Positions 58,299 through 64,000 of a DNA stretch of 64,000 bases are shown piece by piece (the first letter of the stretch is position 1; each line of letters starts with the position of its first letter). The notes beneath the pieces are model-generated. The model saw only the letters and a list, made by a program, of their open reading frames with translations. It made no database searches and was not told where the DNA came from. The position numbers and the translations under genes were made by a program. Source of the stretch: Lepeophtheirus salmonis (lineage: Eukaryota > Arthropoda > Copepoda > Siphonostomatoida > Caligidae); assembly GCF_016086655.4 (NCBI RefSeq), contig NC_052138.2, forward strand, positions 29,461,403 through 29,525,402, written 5' to 3'.

Positions 58299-59204
58299 TT
58301 ATCATCTATTAGCGTTGCATTAGCTACAGTTCTTTGAGGGCGTTGAGTGTATTACTACATGAGCTGTGACACATTTTTTTGTTTTTCAGACGTTGAGTTT
58401 TTTTTTTTCATGCTTAATTTACATTTTCTTCTAAATTTCAAATATTTGTTTATATTTTTACACCCATTTTATATTATGATAATATAATTATTTATGGTTA
58501 ATTTAATAGTTTAATGCAGTAGATTGGTTGAGGATTGAGTGAAATATTAGTACTAAAGTTGTAAATCCTAAGCACTATGGACTTGTTACAAAAAAAAAAC
58601 CCGAAAATTGATATGGTAACCCTGAAAATTTGAAGAATATTCGAGGGAAAAGCACCATGATGTTTGACCCCAAATGGGGATGTTAATTGATTTTGAGCCT
58701 AATAAGAATATTATTTAAAACTTATAACCTAAACTTATAACTTAAAATATATTAAGACAATTATAGGACAGAAGTCAAAGAGATTTGAGGCGAGGCCCTT
58801 CTAGACTCAAGAGTATCAATAATTCCAAATAAAGCGTTAGAGGAGTATTTTCATTGATTTCAAACTTCCTGAGGACTGAGGGATTTTCTTCATCGTTGAA
58901 AAATTTACGCAATGTATAGTTACTCCACGAATAAATAATCGTCAATAGTAATATATAGCAGTTTCTTGTACAATAAATGAATATATATATAAGATATTTT
59001 AAGAATTACGGTCGTTTCCCGATTGTTTGTTTTAAAATGGGTCACAATATTTGAAAAGTTGGGAATCACTGATCTAGGTCATCATGAGCGTCGTTAGCAA
59101 GATAAATAATTCAAAAAAGTTATATGCATTGATATTTTTAATGTTTAGTCCAGTTTGAATACTGATGTGTTTAAACATCCCATCAGAACTAATGGGATAA
59201 GGTC
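58299..59204. other. Intergenic region with R1 and hAT-end fragments
   Basis: 58592-58665 is an R1 5' fragment (GATATGGTAACCCTGAAAAT). 59040-59085 carries AAAAGTTGGGAATCACTG then ATCTAGGT, which looks like a hAT right end with a TCTAG-type target site. I could not find its left end. Confidence 0.45.
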
Positions 59205-59862
59205 AGAGTTGGTCAAGTTAATTTAACTCAACTTAACTTAGCAACGTTTATTACCTTTTAATTCCACTAGGTGATTTTTTAAACAGCGTTATTTTAACTA
59301 TAAATTAACTAGTTCATTGTTTACTTATCAAATTTCACTTTTAACTGAACTAGTTCATTTTTTTACTGCATTTTCTTAACTTGATTACGTTTAAGTTTAA
59401 GTGAAAATCAGCAGACACGTCGTTGAACGTGTTTTATTCCACATAAGTCTACTTCGGTAGTTATCATACGAAGCAAGCTTTCCTTGCATTGTTATTTTGC
59501 TTCAAAAAACAGAAGCTGTTGGGAGTTTGAATCTGTATTTTTTTCTTGATTGTTCAATTGGAAATAGAGACCCCCAGACAAACAGAATAATCTTTATTAT
59601 GTAGCCTTGATAAATCTCTCAATTGACTTAAATAGTTATTTTTAATATCGAAATTAACATTAACTTAACCATGGTTCAATAAGTTAATTAACTTAAACTT
59701 AATTAGTTAAAAAAAAAACAACTCAAAAGTATGTTTCACTAAACTAATTAATTTTCATTGAAATCCAAATTAACTTTAACTCTAATAGATATTAAAATAT
59801 AAAATACTAATTAACTTTAACTTAATTAGTTAAAAATATAAGGTAACTTGCCCATCACTCGT
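59205..59862. mobile_element. hAT-like non-autonomous element rich in TTAACTT
   Basis: The left end AGAGTTGGTCAAGTTAA and reversed right end AGTGATGGGCAAGTTA are similar inverted ends. The flanking 8-mers are ATAAGGTC (59197-59204) and TAAAGGTC (59863-59870), agreeing at 6 of 8. Subterminal zones are packed with TTAACTT/AAGTTAA words that can pair across the element. No coding sequence. Confidence 0.5.
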
Positions 59863-59889
59863 TAAAGGTCATCATTGTGTAGCCAAACG

Positions 59890-60130
59890 GACGAGATACA
59901 GGCCACTATACATCAGCCTAACTCTATTTTTACTGGCTAGTGACTAGCATGACTGTCAAGCCCTGCTTATAACTCCTGAACCAATCTTCATTGTTACACT
60001 GCGTCTTGAATGAGCACACATATTAGTGATTACTTTACACTCAGATGTTCACTCCTCAAGAATGTAAAAATAATCATAACACCTTTTGGAAAATAAAAAT
60101 AAACATGGTTCAGGTTGCCGCCAGCTACAA
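59890..60130 (+). repeat. Dispersed repeat R1 copy (3' part)
   Basis: It shares TTATAACTCCTGAACCAATC, GAGCACACATATTAGTGATT, GATGTTCACTCCTCAAGAAT and GCCAGCTACAAAAA with the R1 copy at 12.6-12.8 kb. Confidence 0.55.
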
Positions 60131-60336
60131 AAAAATAAATTAAAAAAATACCACGCTAGAAAATGATTAGAATTTACAATTCTATATATTAGTGTCTGAA
60201 GTCAAAGAGTAAAATTGATATGCACATCTATTTTAGGTAAAAAGAAGAAATGGATACCGAACGAAAACATACAAAGGAAAAAAAAAACAACACTCTGTTG
60301 ACTTGATCATCACTTTTACAAAGTATTTGAATGTTA

Positions 60337-60374
60337 CAACCGTGTGGTACAATATTCAATGTACCACACGGTTG
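60337..60374. repeat. Perfect 15-bp inverted repeat (hairpin)
   Basis: CAACCGTGTGGTACA, an 8-nt loop, then TGTACCACACGGTTG. The arms are exact reverse complements and GC-richer than the surroundings. Confidence 0.9.
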
Positions 60375-63338
60375 GATATATAAAAAATGACACATACAAA
60401 TGATAGAAAATCTATCTTTTGAAGGGTTTTCATTTTGTATGACAAGAAAAATAAAGACTTTATAAATATACAAGAAGAAATCCAATAGGTTGCCCATTTT
60501 TTCACTGATGAAAAGAAGGTCTGTCACGCATAACAAACAAGAGAAAGAGACAAAAATAAGACCCCATGGGTCCTTTGGATGTAATGATGTTATTGTGATA
60601 TATGTATAATATGTGATCCATCATCATCACAAAAGTAAGCTAGAATATTTTTTCTTAAAATGGAGTTTATACTGCATTTGTACTCTTGAAAAAATTATCA
60701 TTCATTTTTCAGCAACAAGTTATTTTTATTAACTCTTTGCATGGTTCTCAAATTGCAAATTAGAGTAAAGTAATTAGAAATTGATGTATTTGAATCGAAA
60801 TATACCATATGAGGGACAAATCAAGTCTCTTAAATCAAATAAAGATTTAAAAATTCAACTGAAATTATAGAGCATCTTAACTTATCCAACAAATTTGAAT
60901 AATTGGCCGTTAATTGATTAAAATATGAAATATTAGGCTATAAATCAATAGAGATTTTCTCCTTTTCTTGACTGTTTTTCAAGATTGGTTAGATGTTGAC
61001 GGACCCCATATGTCCTTATCATCAGCGACATACATTATGTTACAATAATAATGCTCAAAGGACTAATGCACAGGTCTCATAGTTATTTTATAAGTACAAA
61101 AAGACCAATATGTATTATTGTCCATGATGACTAGTGATGTCAAAATACACTGATTTTTAAGCACGTGATGATACAATTAGTATATAGCAATTATAATTTA
61201 TAATTGCTATATAATAACTTGTACATAATATCGCATGAAAAGACTAATTTATGAATAAACTTGTATATAATATGGTCTACTCGTATGTAAAAAAAAAAGA
61301 TACCGAAAATAAAACGTGGTAATTTCCATAATTTGAAGAATGCTTGAGAAGAAAGCAATTTAGCTATCATGCCGTTTCATTACATTAACTAAAAGTAGTT
61401 ATACACAAGTCCCACTCCCTATATTGTAAGGACATAGGCAGAAATTATAGTGTTTTTCTTTTCCATCAAAACGCTTATAATTATATAATAATTTTTGGTA
61501 AGCAGAGTATTTTTATTTCTTAACTAGAACCTGATTGTTCCCAATACTGTTGATTAAGTGATGAACACTTTATGTAAAACATGAAAGATGTGTAATAATA
61601 CAATCAATTCAATATATACATACATTGATTTGATTACTTTTTACCGATAATAATTAGAGATATCGATATTAGTCTAACAAATAAACTATAAAAAGTTATC
61701 ACTCCTTATTCTGAATAATATGTAAAATTAGGGATATACCGATACAATATTTTCAACTGATTCCGGTTCAAATACATTTTTATGGACGGTTTTGACTTAT
61801 TTTTATGAATAAATGATTTTTATACACAAATAATAAAATTGATGAATGGTTTTCATGTTTCACTTTTTATGAATCACAGATAGGAAAAAACAATAAATAA
61901 TTTTGTCAATCATAGTTAGTTGTTAATAAATTTAAATTCGAGAAAGTTAATTACTGTCCGTACTCAGGAGTTAATTAATTTCTGATTGGCTCATATTAGG
62001 GAAATTGCCACTCCTCTTGGGTTAGATAATTAAAGTCAGTCTCCTCGTCCCTCAGCCTCGGATCTAATTTCAACTGCGTCACTGTTAGAAGAAAAAAAAT
62101 GCTTGCGACAGTATATTTTTATTATTTACCTGTTTCGTCTGACATCAGATTAAATTGTCTTGAACTGTCTCCAGTTCCTAATTGAGTTTTATATGCTTAC
62201 CCTAGAAACTGAAATATGTATACAACAGTGCTAGAATCCAGACTCGAGTCTTTTTAATGGACCCGAAACGGATATTGTTGTCTCGAACTTGAACTTCAGT
62301 TCTGCTATAAACAATATTATTCAATATACATACAAAAAAGAAATATTCTGTAAAAAAGTTGTTGATTGGTTTCAGAGTAAACAGCTTATTCCAACGACTA
62401 CCATTATGCACTTTTAGAACGACTCATGATACAATTCAAATGTATGGTGCAGTAAAAATGTGGATATTTCGAAATGATTAATTTCAAACAAATTTCCTGT
62501 TCTTACCTGCAAATTTCTATAATTATTTTATGTACTTCCCCCCCCCCCTCTTCAATCTCCTTTCTAAATTTGTCTGAAATACGTTGTCTATTCTAGCTAT
62601 TTTAATGATTTACAACCCTAATTTTGCCTCCATAAATGAACTAAAATAAGTAATATTATCAATATAAATAATTATGCATAGATATCGGGGGAATCGGAAT
62701 TATTGACTCGATTTCGATCACCGATTCTAATACTTCAAAAAACGCCGATTCTTGCCTATTTCAATGTATCGGAACACCTCCAGTAAAAATTACATTTTAC
62801 ATTACTCCTGCCTGGAAACTTTAATATTTATTAGCTATAAACAGCATTTTAGAAATCAAATAATTTTATTTTGTTACAACAAAACAATGGAAATCGTCGA
62901 GGGTAATCGGCATGGATATACTTATTCTTTGCCAAGGAACTGAAAAGTAGGCAGAAAACTATTTGGAACCATCTAAATCTGATCATCTATATTAGTTTTA
63001 TTGTCAAAATAAGGAGGAAAACCGCTCAGAACTTCGTATTTCATCTACTATAGCATACAACTGATAAAACAGGCTAAAAGCCACATTTATTATTGTTATG
63101 CTAGCCTTAGAATACGAATATGATCATTAAAACTTTCAACCTCTACTGGTTTTCCCATTAGAGTCTCATTAAAAAATCAAGTTTTTATGCTATAACTGAG
63201 ATTCAGTGCCATATTTTGACATAAAAGAACAATCTAGATGAAAATCAGAGTAAATAACAAATTGATACAAACATTTCAATATTTGAAAAATGAATTATTC
63301 ATTGCTTTATCCTAATTACAATTAATGAAAAATATATA
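60375..63338. other. Intergenic region with R1 fragment and palindrome
   Basis: 61298-61440 is an R1 5' fragment (TTTGAAGAATGCTTGAGAAG). 61181-61213 is a 33-bp AT palindrome. 62690-62770 has CGATTCT/AATCGG words like the M3 ends. No gene supported. Confidence 0.45.
61181..61213. repeat. 33-bp near-perfect palindrome
   Basis: Arms of 16 bp (TATATAGCAATTATAA and its exact reverse complement) flank one central base. AT-rich; it could extrude as a cruciform. Confidence 0.85.
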
Positions 63339-64000
63339 CAAGGTATGCGTCTATGAAATGAGACTTTTAAAAAAAAATTTGAACGTTTATTGTGAAAAAA
63401 TGGTTAGAAATTTAATTTTCAAAGTATGTCCCTTCGCTAACTACACATTTCCCCCATCTTTCAGGCAATTTATAGATGCCTTTCCAAAAAAAAATCGTCT
63501 TATGCTGCAAACCACCCATAAATCCATTTTTGGCTTCAGCATTTTGGCATTGAGTGCGTGGCGCATCGACGCAAACAAGTCATAATTGGAAGGTGCCAGG
63601 TCTGGTGAGTAAGCTGCATGAGCAAGAGGTTCCCAGATGTACGATTCAACAAGCTGGTGGGTGGCTATAGAGCGATGTAATTGTGTATTGTCATCAAGGA
63701 AAATTACCTTGTGTTGCCTGGCTTCATATTTTGGGTGTTTTTGACTTATAGCATTGTTCAAATTGGTCAATCGTTGTTGGTAGCGATCACCATTAATGGT
63801 TTGATTGCTTGTAGAAGGTCATACCATATGACACCACACTGGTACCTGAACACACACAGCATTGCTTTCTTCATTTCTCACGTCAAAATCACCAATTTGG
63901 AATTTTTTAACCCCATGAAGCACTATGCTCTGCTTAGAGCATGTCTACTGTAAGGTTTCACAAGCATTTGATGGGGTTGAGAAGCATTTTTCTTCAATTG
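63339..64000 (-). mobile_element. Mariner element running off the window edge
   Basis: A terminus CAAGGTATGCGTCTATGAAA after TA (63337-63338) is of the 'aaGGTgtGtC...ATGAGAC' mariner type. The transposase reads on the minus strand toward this end. The other terminus lies beyond 64000. Confidence 0.7.
63441..64000 (-). pseudogene. Mariner transposase, C-terminal half, frameshifted
   Basis: The minus-strand piece from about 63870 reads MLCVFRYQCGVIWYDLLQ, the counterpart of MLCVWWDxxGVIYYELL. A frameshift leads to QTINGDRYQQRLTNLNNAIS. Then VIFLDDNTQLHRSIATHQLV holds the second catalytic Asp (usually HDNAxxH), and AAYSPDLAPSNYDLFASMRH holds the third, in the S-P-D-L-A-P-S-(D/N)-Y form. The end FGKASINCLKDGGNV is shifted relative to the usual C-terminus. 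More lies upstream of the window. Confidence 0.8.

Overview
This is eukaryotic DNA: very AT-rich, almost without long open frames, and full of decayed transposable elements. Much of what can be recognised is Tc1/mariner-superfamily DNA transposon. I infer an arthropod, most likely a copepod such as a sea louse, because several transposase families and short repeats resemble ones I associate with Lepeophtheirus. That is an inference from style and family, not a proven assignment. There is no bacterial operon structure, CRISPR array, rRNA or confident tRNA.

Only one locus looks like a host gene: 4699-6009 on the minus strand, about 436 codons. It encodes a protein with one transmembrane segment at the N-terminus and a long Ser/Asn/Gln-rich tail ending in an acidic run. 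Its frame stays open upstream of the first ATG, so it may be the last exon of a larger minus-strand gene whose other exons lie at higher coordinates.

The rest is repeats. At 0.7-4.0 kb there are two hAT-type elements and one dispersed inverted-repeat element. At 6.9-7.7 kb there is a TIR-bounded, deleted transposon. At 12-16 kb there is a nest of repeats: an R1 element interrupted by a P1 poly-G element, a tandem composite repeat, and a cysteine-rich coding relic in two inverted copies. At 16.8-25.2 kb there are a deleted mariner, a LINE tail, the 3' end of a BEL/Pao retrotransposon and a nearly full-length mariner. At 31.2-37.7 kb a diverged duplicated segment exists in two copies, each broken by a different DNA transposon, so each copy serves as the empty site for the other. 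Further mariner-like elements lie at 33.2, 33.9, 38.2, 42.3, 47.2 and 63.3 kb. Helitron-like 3' ends appear at 45.6 and 58.3 kb, and inverted-repeat MITE-like elements at 40.2, 55.6 and 59.2 kb.

Every transposase examined is broken by stops, frameshifts or deletions, so I see no element able to move itself. The ends of at least seven elements are well enough preserved to place TIRs and TA target sites to within a few bases. I did not find a clearly new biological system. The most informative signals are the reciprocal insertion/empty-site duplication, the independently deleted mariner copies, the nested R1/P1 insertion and the putative Helitron ends.
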